Below, piece after piece: positions 44,184-51,821 of a DNA stretch of 64,000 bases (its first letter is position 1; each line of letters starts with the position of its first letter). Source of the stretch: Bog-257 sp963834135 (GTDB lineage: Bacteria; Acidobacteriota; Terriglobia; Terriglobales; Acidobacteriaceae); NCBI GenBank assembly GCA_963834135.1, contig CAWIAN010000007.1, forward strand, positions 1,054,001 through 1,118,000. The letters run 5' to 3'. The notes beneath the pieces are model-generated. The model was not told the DNA's origin. It searched no databases and was given only the letters and a program-made list of their open reading frames with translations. The position numbers and the translations under genes are program-made.

Positions 44184-44714
44184 ATGCAGCGAACGTTCAC
44201 ATCCAACGAAGTTGTGGCGCTGACCAGCATCAGTCTGCGCCAACTGCAATGGTGGGACGAGAAGGGCATTGTGGTTCCGGCACGTGACGGTCACAAGCGC
44301 AGTTATTCGCTCGACGACCTGGCCGAAGTCGCCATCCTTTGCGAGTTGCGCGAACGCGGCTTCTCCCTCCAAAAGATACGCAGAGTTATCCGCTTCCTGC
44401 AGAAGGAATTGGGCAAGCGCCTGATGGAGACGGTGACCGCTGCGTCGGAGTATCACCTATTGACCGACGGTCAACATATTTACCTGGAAGACTCCGCTCG
44501 AGGCGTGGTCGACTTGCTGAAAAATGCGCGCCAGCCGATGTTAACTGTGTGTTTGAGCGACGCCATTCAGCGAGTGATGGACCCGGTCGATCGGGAGAGC
44601 AGCACGCGTCCACGCCGGAGCGGGCAGACGAGCAGCTCGCAACGGCGGCCGCCCGTCCGTGCCGAATTGCGTGCGGCAGGCAAGCGAAACGGTTCCGTGC
44701 GTCATCTTAAGTAA
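44184..44714 (+). CDS. MerR-family transcriptional regulator
   Basis: 176 residues from ATG 44184; ATG 44163 and TTG 44142 are alternatives, but the predicted transcript start (about 44146) excludes the TTG. The winged HTH is visible (TSNEVVALTSISLRQLQWWDEKGIV, then the RGFSLQKIRR helix), followed by a short coupling helix and a C-terminal part ending in a Arg/Ser-rich tail. No Cys cluster for metal or Fe-S sensing is obvious. The promoter contains a palindrome within its spacer. The target genes are unknown; the small zinc-ribbon gene starts 42 bases downstream and may be co-transcribed. Confidence 0.85.
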   Translation: MQRTFTSNEVVALTSISLRQLQWWDEKGIVVPARDGHKRSYSLDDLAEVAILCELRERGFSLQKIRRVIRFLQKELGKRLMETVTAASEYHLLTDGQHIYLEDSARGVVDLLKNARQPMLTVCLSDAIQRVMDPVDRESSTRPRRSGQTSSSQRRPPVRAELRAAGKRNGSVRHLK

Positions 44715-44756
44715 GACGGCGCGCATGGCTTCTTGAACGGTCCTGAAGGAGGGCAC

Positions 44757-45020
44757 ATGATCGGAGAACTGAGCATTCTGAGCGAATGGATCCCCGAACA
44801 AATGGAGCCTGGAACCATTTTCGTCCTGGAAAATGCCGGCGAGGTCGGGGAGAAGGAAGATCCTTACTGGGCTGTCCTGTCCTGTCCGTCATGTGGACAA
44901 CTGGGGCTGGTCACGCGCAAGCAGGTCGGCGGATTGATTCCCGTGATCTGCGGATCCGAGCGTTGTTCGGCTCAGTTCTTTATTCGCGACGAGCAGATCA
45001 TGCCGCGGAAGCCGAATTAA
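44757..45020 (+). CDS. Small zinc-ribbon protein
   Basis: 87 residues with a C4-type ribbon: CPSC near residue 44 and CGSERC near residue 66. It has no other domain. Zinc ribbons of this size act in nucleic acid or protein binding. The ATG at 44757 follows GGAGGG. It lies 42 bases after the MerR gene; a TTG-started frame from 44733 is less likely. A good terminator follows. Confidence 0.75.
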   Translation: MIGELSILSEWIPEQMEPGTIFVLENAGEVGEKEDPYWAVLSCPSCGQLGLVTRKQVGGLIPVICGSERCSAQFFIRDEQIMPRKPN

Positions 45021-45058
45021 GGCAGCCATCGGTTGTCGGCTCTCAGTTAACTTTGGGG

Positions 45059-45090
45059 AGGCATAGCTTCGGCTGTGCCTTTCGCTTTTT
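45059..45090 (+). terminator. Terminator with UUCG loop
   Basis: aggcatagc-ttcg-gctgtgcct (45059-45080), a nine-base stem with one wobble and a stable UUCG tetraloop, is followed by ttcgcttttt. It ends the MerR/zinc-ribbon unit. The remaining 338-base gap holds a promoter candidate and no gene. Confidence 0.88.
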
Positions 45091-45245
45091 GAGCAGTTGT
45101 CACACCTCCGTCGAAGATGTGTCGCCAGCGCGGGGAAAAGCAGATCCCTCATCGGGCTGAAGCCCTCCTCGTGATGACAATTTACAGCTATGGTGGCGAC
45201 CGATGTTTTTCTTCTGCGATGATGCTGCCCTTGTCCGGGCCTAGT

Positions 45246-45274
45246 TTCCGAACGACAAACATCCGCGCTATACT
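45246..45274 (+). promoter_or_regulatory. Possible promoter of the DUF4126 gene
   Basis: TATACT (45269-45274) preceded at 17 bases by a weak TTCCGA (45246-45251). The predicted transcript start is near 45281, about 78 bases before the ATG. Confidence 0.4.
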
Positions 45275-45358
45275 TTGCGACCACTTACGTTTGGGGAGCA
45301 TCTCAGGCTCACATCATTAGACCGCCTCGTGGTCAGGGGCAGAGGACGGTACACCGAA

Positions 45359-45835
45359 ATGCATCAAGTGTTTCTTCTAGCGATAGCGATAGGCTTCGTC
45401 GCGGGCTTGCGCGCGATGACAGCGCCCGCGTTGGTGAGCTGGGCGGCTCACCTGGGATGGATCAACCTGCACGGCAGTCCATTGTCGTTCATGGGTTCGC
45501 CCATCGCAGTGGGAATTTTTACACTCGCAGCTATCGGCGAGATCATCAACGACAAGCTTCCGAAGACACCGCCTCGCACGGCTATACCGTCGCTGATTAT
45601 TCGGATGGTGATGGGAGGTTTTTGCGGCGCCTGTCTCTATGCCGCGGCGGCTGCGACGCCCATCACGGGAGCAATCCTTGGGGTCATCGGAGCGCTTATC
45701 GGAACCTACGCTGGCTACTATGTTCGCCGTGGCCTGGATAACAGCCTGAAGGTGAAGGATATTTTCATTGCGATTCCCGAGGACATCATCGCCATCGTTC
45801 TGGCTTATTGCGTTGTCCGCTCGGTGATCAGCTAG
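45359..45835 (+). CDS. DUF4126 membrane protein
   Basis: 158 residues with about four hydrophobic helices. Resembles the DUF4126 family: the N-terminal FVAGLRAMTAPALVSWAA, middle GEIINDKLPKTPPRT and C-terminal EDIIAIVLAYCVV. The function is unknown. The ATG at 45359 starts with the membrane helix; the longer frame from 45275 adds a polar leader and is unlikely. It ends four bases into the convergent DUF3592 gene. Confidence 0.82.
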   Translation: MHQVFLLAIAIGFVAGLRAMTAPALVSWAAHLGWINLHGSPLSFMGSPIAVGIFTLAAIGEIINDKLPKTPPRTAIPSLIIRMVMGGFCGACLYAAAAATPITGAILGVIGALIGTYAGYYVRRGLDNSLKVKDIFIAIPEDIIAIVLAYCVVRSVIS

Positions 45836-46332
45836 ACCGTGACTTTGGTAGTCTGGGTTCCGAGCCCGGCTGCGATAAAGAACCCAAGGGCCAGCAGGCC
45901 GAACGCCAGGCCGCAACCCAGAGTAATGAGGGGTACCGCGAAGAAGCGCCGGTTCCAGCCGGCGCCGATGCGCGCCTGCTCAGGATTCCCGGGATCGTAA
46001 CGGATCTCGGGCTGGCTTCCGACGATAAACTCCGCCGCCCGACGCTGAGTCTCCGCATAGTTACTACTCTGGAAGCTAGTGAGGTCGGCGGTAATTGTTT
46101 TGCCGTTCACTGCATATTCGATTTGCAACATCGCCGCGTAAAGTTGATCGTGCTTGGACGTGGGAACCGTGACGACGTGGCTGTTGATCACCCGAGCCTT
46201 GGTGACCGGCCACGAACGCAGCACGTGAATTTGTCCCATGAAGAAGGGCAAACTGAGGATGGCGAAAATTCCGCAAATAATGAGGTTCGCTACGCCGATG
46301 AATTGAAGAGTGCCGCGCCGTTCAGAGCTCAC
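45832..46332 (-). CDS. DUF3592 membrane protein in the ccm operon
   Basis: 166 residues with two membrane helices flanking a periplasmic domain (about residues 40-115) of the DUF3592 type: WPVTKARVINSHV, LQIEYAVNGKTITADL and RYDPGNPEQARIG. Function unknown. Start GTG at 46332 overlaps the CcmD-like stop by four bases (GTGA), so it is translated in the ccm operon. Its stop overlaps the convergent DUF4126 gene. Confidence 0.85.
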   Translation of the reverse strand: MSSERRGTLQFIGVANLIICGIFAILSLPFFMGQIHVLRSWPVTKARVINSHVVTVPTSKHDQLYAAMLQIEYAVNGKTITADLTSFQSSNYAETQRRAAEFIVGSQPEIRYDPGNPEQARIGAGWNRRFFAVPLITLGCGLAFGLLALGFFIAAGLGTQTTKVTV

Positions 46333-46508
46333 GCGCGTTGTCTCTGTGCTCCTGGAGTTGCGTTCCCCGCAGGCGCGGAGCTGCCGCCAGTCACTTCCTT
46401 AAGCTCGTTTTCTACTCGCCGCATGCCAAGCAGAATTCGCCCGAGATAGCCGAGGTAGACCAGCCAGGCGATGGTGTAGGCCGCTTTCAAAAAGATGATT
46501 GAGTTCAT
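46329..46508 (-). CDS. ccmD: CcmD-like small membrane protein
   Basis: 59 residues, MNSIIFLKAAYTIAWLVYLG, one membrane helix with YT and YLGR positions, then a charged segment (MRRVENELKEV) and a polar tail. CcmD helps release haem-loaded CcmE from the CcmABC exporter; size, membrane helix with cytoplasmic tail and the place right after ccmC fit. The ATG at 46506-46508 shares one base with the ccmC stop (TAATG). Sequence similarity is weak, as is usual for CcmD, so the call depends on context. Confidence 0.8.
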   Translation of the reverse strand: MNSIIFLKAAYTIAWLVYLGYLGRILLGMRRVENELKEVTGGSSAPAGNATPGAQRQRA

Positions 46509-47194
46509 TAAGCAACTCCTCGCAGAGCCGCCTGCGCATGGGCCGACTCGAGCGCCTGTTCCTGCATTTGTAGCTTGTAGCGCATGATCAAATAAGTGAT
46601 TCCCACCAGAGTGAACGCCGCAACGTTAAACAGGAGCGCATGCAAAATAGGAGGCGCTAGTCCGGAGTCGGGACCTCCACCAAGAACTGGAGAGGGATGC
46701 TGCGTGCGAAACCATCGGATCGAGAAGTACACAAGAGGAACATCGGCGAATCCGAAAACCGCGAAGGCGGCCGCAAGTACCTGGGTTTGCCCGCCAGCGG
46801 CAAAGCGCCGCAATACCAGATAACTGACATAGATGAGCCACAGTACCAGACTGCTCGTCAGTCGTGCGTCCCATGTCCACCAGATGCCCCAGACTGGACG
46901 GGCCCACAATGTACCCAGGAGCAGCAACATGGCGCAGAAGACGACTCCCACCTCTGCCGCCGCCGCGGCCAGAGCGTCGCTCTGTACGCTTCGTTTCCAG
47001 AGATACCAGATGGAAGCGACAAAGTTGATGAAGAAGCAGAACATGCCTACCCAGCCCGAGGCAACGTGATAGTAAAAGATGCGCTGGACATCGCCCATCG
47101 TGGCTTCGGTGGGTGCAACTGCCAGGTTCCAATAGCTGGTCGAGCCCAGCAGGATCAAGATCAGAGGAACCGAAATGAATGCCATTTTTTTCAT
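46508..47194 (-). CDS. ccmC: Cytochrome c maturation protein CcmC
   Basis: Six-helix membrane protein that binds haem and passes it to CcmE. The haem-binding WWD motif is visible (VWGIWWTWDARLTS), with histidines flanking it in the helices (YYHVASGWVGM, ILHALLFN). Length is 228 residues. It lies between ccmB (13 bases upstream) and the CcmD-like gene. Together they form the exporter unit. Confidence 0.95.
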   Translation of the reverse strand: MKKMAFISVPLILILLGSTSYWNLAVAPTEATMGDVQRIFYYHVASGWVGMFCFFINFVASIWYLWKRSVQSDALAAAAAEVGVVFCAMLLLLGTLWARPVWGIWWTWDARLTSSLVLWLIYVSYLVLRRFAAGGQTQVLAAAFAVFGFADVPLVYFSIRWFRTQHPSPVLGGGPDSGLAPPILHALLFNVAAFTLVGITYLIMRYKLQMQEQALESAHAQAALRGVA

Positions 47195-47207
47195 TCTGTA
47201 TTCCGCG

Positions 47208-47882
47208 TTATTCAGCGTTCAAAACCGTTTCGAACAGCAGCAGGCAGATCGACGTGAACACAATATCGTAAACCGCCAGCAGCTTGATCCAGAAGACAGG
47301 TGAGGCCTCGCCGGTAAGAATTGAAGTGGTGGCATCCACCATTCCCAGGAGCGCCGGAATCGAGATAGGGAAGAGAATTAGAGGCAGCATGATCTCTCGA
47401 TTGCGGGTGCGAATCGAAAGCGCCGCGAAGAACGTTCCGTTCACCACCAGCGCCCAGGTTCCGAGCAGCGCAACCACCACCAGTTGCCACACCGGCCCGA
47501 TCGATCGCAGTTCGTAGAAGATTACGAACAGTGGCGCCATCAAGCATTCCAAAATGACTACGAAGAGGAAATTTCCGACGGCTTTGGCGACAAAGAGAGA
47601 ATTCGCCGGTGCCGGCGACACGCGATACGCGTCCAGTACCTGGTTGCGGAGTTCGCGCGCCCAGGTCTGATTCAGCGCGACTACCGCCGCGAACAGGAAT
47701 GCCACCCACATCAGTCCGCCGGCAATATGCCGAGATTCCTCCGCTGTGGGATTGAAGGCGAAGCTGAAGATCACCACGACCAGCAGCGCGAAAAACAGCA
47801 TGGAGTTAATGGCGTCTTTCGAGCGCCATTCCATGCGCAGATCTTTTGCGAGCGTCGATCGCGTGACGCCGAGCGTGCTCAT
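47208..47882 (-). CDS. ccmB: Haem exporter permease CcmB
   Basis: 224 residues with six membrane helices and the CcmB pattern: N-terminal DLRMEWRSKDAINSM, WVAFLFAAVVALNQTW and PLILFPISIPALLG. It is the permease partner of CcmA in the haem-loading complex CcmABCD. Start overlaps the ccmA stop (ATGA). No frameshift or missing segment is seen. Confidence 0.95.
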   Translation of the reverse strand: MSTLGVTRSTLAKDLRMEWRSKDAINSMLFFALLVVVIFSFAFNPTAEESRHIAGGLMWVAFLFAAVVALNQTWARELRNQVLDAYRVSPAPANSLFVAKAVGNFLFVVILECLMAPLFVIFYELRSIGPVWQLVVVALLGTWALVVNGTFFAALSIRTRNREIMLPLILFPISIPALLGMVDATTSILTGEASPVFWIKLLAVYDIVFTSICLLLFETVLNAE

Positions 47883-48589
47883 ACGCTGGCCCTCACCGGA
47901 GGATCGACGGCAGTCACGGCGCGGGCCATCTCTTCCCGGGCGACAATCTTTCCTGCGGACATGCGCACGAATTCATCCGCAACATTTTCCATGAGCGGAG
48001 CTTGATGCGTAACCACGAAAATCGTCTTGCCTTTATCGCGGACTTGCCCCAGCACCGCAGCCATATCGCGTGCAGAATGCACATCGACGTTGGAGAACGG
48101 CTCGTCCAGGAGCATCAACTCGGGATCGTGCAGAACCGCGCGAGCCAGCGAAAGCCTCTGTCTCATGCCTTGCGAATACTGCCCGATGCGGCGAGAGAGT
48201 TCGGGATCGAGCCCGACCGTGCGCATCGCGTTACGGCAGACCTCGTCATCATGAATGCCATAGAGGCCGGCAAAGTACCGCAGGTTCTCCATGCCGTCGA
48301 GTTCGTCATAGAGCAGCGGCGCGTGTCCCATGTAGCCGACACGACGCGCGACCTCTCGAACTTTCCTGGTTCCCAAAATCGTAAAGCTGCCCTGACTCGG
48401 CTCAATCAAGCCGGCGACGACGCGTAGCAATGTGCTCTTGCCGGCGCCATTGTCGCCCACGACGACATAAAGGCGTCCGGGCGCAAAGCTGGCTGTGATG
48501 TCGCGCAACGCGGCAAAGCGGCCAAAGAACTTCACCAGGTTTTCGAGGATAATGACAGGCGAGAAATTTGGTTCGCTGGTCCCTGCCAT
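47879..48589 (-). CDS. ccmA: Haem exporter ATPase CcmA
   Basis: 236-residue ABC ATPase whose ATP hydrolysis drives release of holo-CcmE. Walker A GDNGAGKST, signature YSQGMRQRLSLARA, Walker B LMLLDEPF and the switch His in VTHQ are present. ATG at 48589 is chosen; the longer frame from 48769 runs into ccmE and lacks the domain start. Overlaps ccmB by four bases. Confidence 0.94.
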   Translation of the reverse strand: MAGTSEPNFSPVIILENLVKFFGRFAALRDITASFAPGRLYVVVGDNGAGKSTLLRVVAGLIEPSQGSFTILGTRKVREVARRVGYMGHAPLLYDELDGMENLRYFAGLYGIHDDEVCRNAMRTVGLDPELSRRIGQYSQGMRQRLSLARAVLHDPELMLLDEPFSNVDVHSARDMAAVLGQVRDKGKTIFVVTHQAPLMENVADEFVRMSAGKIVAREEMARAVTAVDPPVRASV

Positions 48590-48623
48590 GGATCGCGTTT
48601 CCGTGAGGCTCGACTGCAAGCGA

Positions 48624-49097
48624 CTACTGGCCCATGCCTGAGCCCGCTCCGTTTTGTGCTGTACTCTGCGGACCCTGCGCGGCCGCGGGCTGACCGCCCG
48701 GCTTGGGCGCGTACTTGGACGCACACTTGGCCTGAATATTGGTGGCATGGAAGACGCCATCTTGTCCAAAACGGCCTTCGGCTAGCGCCTGCGCATTGTC
48801 TTTGAAGGTATCGGGGGGAGCTTCCGTCCCGCTATAGACGACAGGCAGCATGCGGTCCTGCTCGACCAACTCGAATTGCATGTGCGTGCCCTGCCGCTTG
48901 ATCGATCCGGGAGCGACATTGCCGGCGACCCGCAGCCGTTTGCTGTAGGCGCTGTTGCCCATCCCGTTAAGCTCTTTGATGGTGACGTAGTAGCTCTTGC
49001 TGTCCTGCACGCCGGTGTAAGCGAGATAGCCGAGTGCGATGAGGATCACGGCCATCACAGCGCCAAAGCGCAAATACCTGCGTCCCTGCTCAGACAT
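48624..49097 (-). CDS. ccmE: Cytochrome c maturation haem chaperone CcmE, CxxxY variant
   Basis: 157 residues: an N-terminal membrane helix (10-28), the OB-fold core (YYVTIKEL, RVAGNVAPGSI, YSGTEAPPDTF) and GRFGQDGVFHATNIQAKCASKYAP. In E. coli CcmE the haem binds a His in LAKHDxxY; here Cys125 takes that place with Tyr129, giving CxxxY. This variant is known in archaea and some Deltaproteobacteria where CcmH or other parts can be missing. ccmF, ccmG and ccmH are not in this window. It is the first gene of the ccm operon, behind a CRP-type site. Confidence 0.92.
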   Translation of the reverse strand: MSEQGRRYLRFGAVMAVILIALGYLAYTGVQDSKSYYVTIKELNGMGNSAYSKRLRVAGNVAPGSIKRQGTHMQFELVEQDRMLPVVYSGTEAPPDTFKDNAQALAEGRFGQDGVFHATNIQAKCASKYAPKPGGQPAAAQGPQSTAQNGAGSGMGQ

Positions 49098-49172
49098 GCC
49101 GCCTTACCCCTTTTATCACCCGAGAGGCGGGTGCGATGAAATAAAGATACCCCTATTGTACGCACAAAGCCA

Positions 49173-49188
49173 TGTGACTTTAGTCACA
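49173..49188 (-). promoter_or_regulatory. CRP/FNR-type operator upstream of the ccm operon
   Basis: TGTGACTTTAGTCACA is a perfect match to TGTGA-N6-TCACA. It lies 75 bases before the ccmE ATG. TATCTT (49149-49144, minus strand) is a possible -10, placing the site near -43, a class II activator position; this placement is inference. Which CRP/FNR family protein binds it is unknown. Confidence 0.72.
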
Positions 49189-49214
49189 TACGAATGGGGT
49201 AAACGAGGGTGGGC

Positions 49215-49655
49215 TTAAGCTGCGCCCTGGCTACGGTCGGAATGTTCCAGGCTGGTCCGGACCAACTCGATCAGTTCGGAAGGAGGGAAGGGCTTGGCGC
49301 GGAAAACCACGTCTAAGCCTTGGTATTCGCTTTCTGCCTCAGGCAATCCGCTCAAGACCACCACTGGCAGCCAAGTGTTGAGGGTGCGGATCTGCTGCAC
49401 CAGCTCCAAGCCAGTGCAGCCAGGCATGATGTGGTCGGTGACAACCACGCCGATACGGTCGGGCAATCCCCGAAGAGTGGCCAAAGCGCTATCGGCTGTG
49501 GTGGCTACCGATACCTGAAAGCCGGCGTCGCGTAAAATCGCTTCGCGAACGGTCAACTGCAGGGGATTATCGTCGATAAGAAGAACCTGCCTCAAGTCGT
49601 GTTCTGCCCTTCCTCGTGTTTTAACGATTCCGCAAGATTCAGACCCAGCCGGGCT
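49215..49655 (-). CDS. Single-domain response regulator
   Basis: A receiver domain alone: LLIDDN with acidic pair Asp29/Asp30, phospho-acceptor Asp75 (VVTDHIMPG), Ser103 and Lys122 (AKPFPP). No output domain. Start ATG 49655 is chosen, 146 residues; a TTG at about 49595 just before the receiver is an alternative. Receiver-only proteins relay phosphate or act on partner proteins. It sits beside the ccm operon, with no linked kinase. Confidence 0.85.
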   Translation of the reverse strand, partial: SPAGSESCGIVKTRGRAEHDLRQVLLIDDNPLQLTVREAILRDAGFQVSVATTADSALATLRGLPDRIGVVVTDHIMPGCTGLELVQQIRTLNTWLPVVVLSGLPEAESEYQGLDVVFRAKPFPPSELIELVRTSLEHSDRSQGAA

Positions 49656-49857
49656 CATTGAGGGCAAATGGTATCTTCCGTCGTAAACCGCAAGCCAGGC
49701 AATTAGATACAGAATCGCAAGCGGCTGTTGCATGGGAAGCGCCGATGGCGCGAACCGTGTCGGCAAGCACTACCGGATTCGGTAACTCAGACGACGCTTC
49801 CGGCACTTCGGATGACGATCCAAGACCTGTTTGCTCGACTTCTCCTACGAACAGACT

Positions 49858-50151
49858 CTAGGCTGTGCGCTGCTGCCCGCAGATCTCTTCCACTGCCCGC
49901 AACCAATCCTGCTCCGGAGAACCACCGTTGTCGCCGCGCAGGAGATATAGCTCATAGGCGCGTGCCCGGATCTGCTCTTCCATCTGAGGGGTGACCTGAA
50001 CTTCGCGGATGACTTCAGTCGAGACGGTAACTGAGGTCGTCGCGGCGCCATTTCCATTCTCCGCGTGGACGCCGTTTCCATTGCTTGGCGTCACTTTGCG
50101 GCTCCGCTTCTTCGGCGCTGCGGTTTCCTTGTCTCGTGGTGCTTTCGGCAT
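49858..50151 (-). CDS. DUF2934 protein
   Basis: 97 residues: a basic N-terminal segment (APKKRSRK), a low-complexity Asn/Gly/Thr part, and the DUF2934 domain near residues 58-92 (IRARAYELYLLRGDNGGSPEQDWLRA). Function unknown; widespread in Acidobacteriota, often in several copies. Start ATG 50151. No signal peptide. Confidence 0.82.
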   Translation of the reverse strand: MPKAPRDKETAAPKKRSRKVTPSNGNGVHAENGNGAATTSVTVSTEVIREVQVTPQMEEQIRARAYELYLLRGDNGGSPEQDWLRAVEEICGQQRTA

Positions 50152-50509
50152 CGTACTTAACTCCCAGATTCTAAAAGATTTACACACCAGAACGGAGCGG
50201 ATACAGGGTCGCGCCGCGGCCAGATGTGTTATCTCCACTATAACCGAATTCTGCCCCATTTGTGGGGAGCGAACGTGCCATTCTCCCCAAAATTCATCAA
50301 CTCTACATGCCCCGCACGCGCTGCATCTCAACGATCGATAACCCGCTATCGTTTCTGCACTTAGTGGTGTCCAATAGATTGAGTTGCAAGTCACAGCGGA
50401 ACCAAGATTGGCACAGCAGCGTATATCAAATTAGCCGACACGGAAGTGTAGTTTCTTAGCCAAGGTCAACTTCCGGTTCTGCTGACGCCACTAGAAGCGA
50501 TCCTTGCCC
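50152..50509. other. Gap without recognised gene (hairpin inside)
   Basis: This 358-base divergent interval holds the promoters of the DUF2934 and permease genes. Visible: a hairpin cccca-tttg-tgggg (50254-50267) and a minus-strand TATAGT box near 50240, a possible DUF2934 promoter. No frame or known RNA is apparent. Confidence 0.4.
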
Positions 50510-51754
50510 ATGGTCTTCCTCGAGATACTCCGGCAGATGTTCCGCACCTTATGGGCGCACAAGCTGCGTTCGTTCCTCACCATGTTCGGCATCGCGTGGG
50601 GAGTTGGATCGTTGCTGCTTCTGGTCGGATTGGGCGAGGGTTTCCGCTCGGGCAATCGCCGCGAGATGAACTCGCTGGGCGAAGACATCATGTTCGTCTT
50701 TCCGGGGCGCGCTCCGGCCATCGCGGGGAACATGAGTTCGGGACGCAGCTATAACCTCACGGACGAGGACTATCGCAACATTCTGCAGGAGGCGCCACAT
50801 GTTCGCGCCGTTGCACCCGTCGTCTCCCGTATGGACATTCGCGAGGTTAGCGACTTCGGAAATACCAATGGCGAGGTCAGCGGTGTGCTTCCCAAGTACA
50901 ATGAGATCCGCTACCTGCCGCTCTCCGCAGGCCGCTGGCTCAACCAGGATGATGAATCGCAGCGCCGACTGGTCGCTGTTCTCGGCGACGAGATGCTGAA
51001 GAATCTGTTTCCCGGAAGGCCAGCGGTCGGCAATACGATTCTGCTTAACGGTATTGGCTTCCAGGTGATCGGCGTCGTACAGCGTGTGGGGCACGGCGAC
51101 AACAACTCCACCAACAATCGCGTGTTCCTGCCCTTCAGCACGATGCGCCAGTTCTTCCCGCTGATCAAGGAAGGCCAGGACAACGCCCTGTCGTTTATCA
51201 ACTATCAGCCGCGAACCCGCTCGGAACACACTCTGGCGCGCGACGAGGTGCGAAAAATTATCGCCCGTAATCACGCGTTCGACTGGCACGATGAAGATGC
51301 TTTCGAGGATTGGGACACCATCAAGAGTGCTGAGACGGTGGCCAAAATCTTCGACGCGATGGATGTCTTCCTCGGTGGCGTCGGTCTGGTGACGCTGACG
51401 CTGGGTGCAATCGGCGTGATCAACATCATGCTGGTCGCGGTCAGCGAACGCACCCGTGAGATCGGGTTGCGCAAGGCATTGGGCGCGACCAATCGCAGTA
51501 TCCTGCTGCAGTTTTTCCTGGAGGGGGCCTTTCTCACGCTGATCAGCGGAGGCTTCGGAATGGCGGCGGCCGGCCTGCTGATGTACCTGATGCGCGGGAT
51601 GGGACAGGTTCCTGGCTTCGATCCGCCCACCATGTCGTTCATGTCGGCGATGCTGGCTATCGGAACGCTGGCGATCGCCGGTGTCGTGGCCGGAATTTAT
51701 CCCGCGCGTAAGGCCGCCATGTTGCAGCCGGTTGACGCATTGAGGCAGGAGTAA
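50510..51754 (+). CDS. MacB/FtsX-type ABC permease, first of pair
   Basis: About 414 residues: one N-terminal helix (LRSFLTMFGIAWGVGSLLLLVGL), a periplasmic MacB-type domain (about 45-270), then three helices of the FtsX permease (VGLVTLTLGAIGVINIMLV, RTREIGLRKALGA). Members work with a separate ATPase in antibiotic, toxin or lipoprotein export. No ATPase or adaptor gene is adjacent. ATG 50510 is preferred to TTG 50504. A second permease follows 67 bases later. Confidence 0.88.
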   Translation: MVFLEILRQMFRTLWAHKLRSFLTMFGIAWGVGSLLLLVGLGEGFRSGNRREMNSLGEDIMFVFPGRAPAIAGNMSSGRSYNLTDEDYRNILQEAPHVRAVAPVVSRMDIREVSDFGNTNGEVSGVLPKYNEIRYLPLSAGRWLNQDDESQRRLVAVLGDEMLKNLFPGRPAVGNTILLNGIGFQVIGVVQRVGHGDNNSTNNRVFLPFSTMRQFFPLIKEGQDNALSFINYQPRTRSEHTLARDEVRKIIARNHAFDWHDEDAFEDWDTIKSAETVAKIFDAMDVFLGGVGLVTLTLGAIGVINIMLVAVSERTREIGLRKALGATNRSILLQFFLEGAFLTLISGGFGMAAAGLLMYLMRGMGQVPGFDPPTMSFMSAMLAIGTLAIAGVVAGIYPARKAAMLQPVDALRQE

Positions 51755-51821
51755 GAGCAGCCGCTATTCGTTAGTAACTTCTGGCGAACGGCGAACAACG
51801 ACCACGAAAGGCATACTGCAA

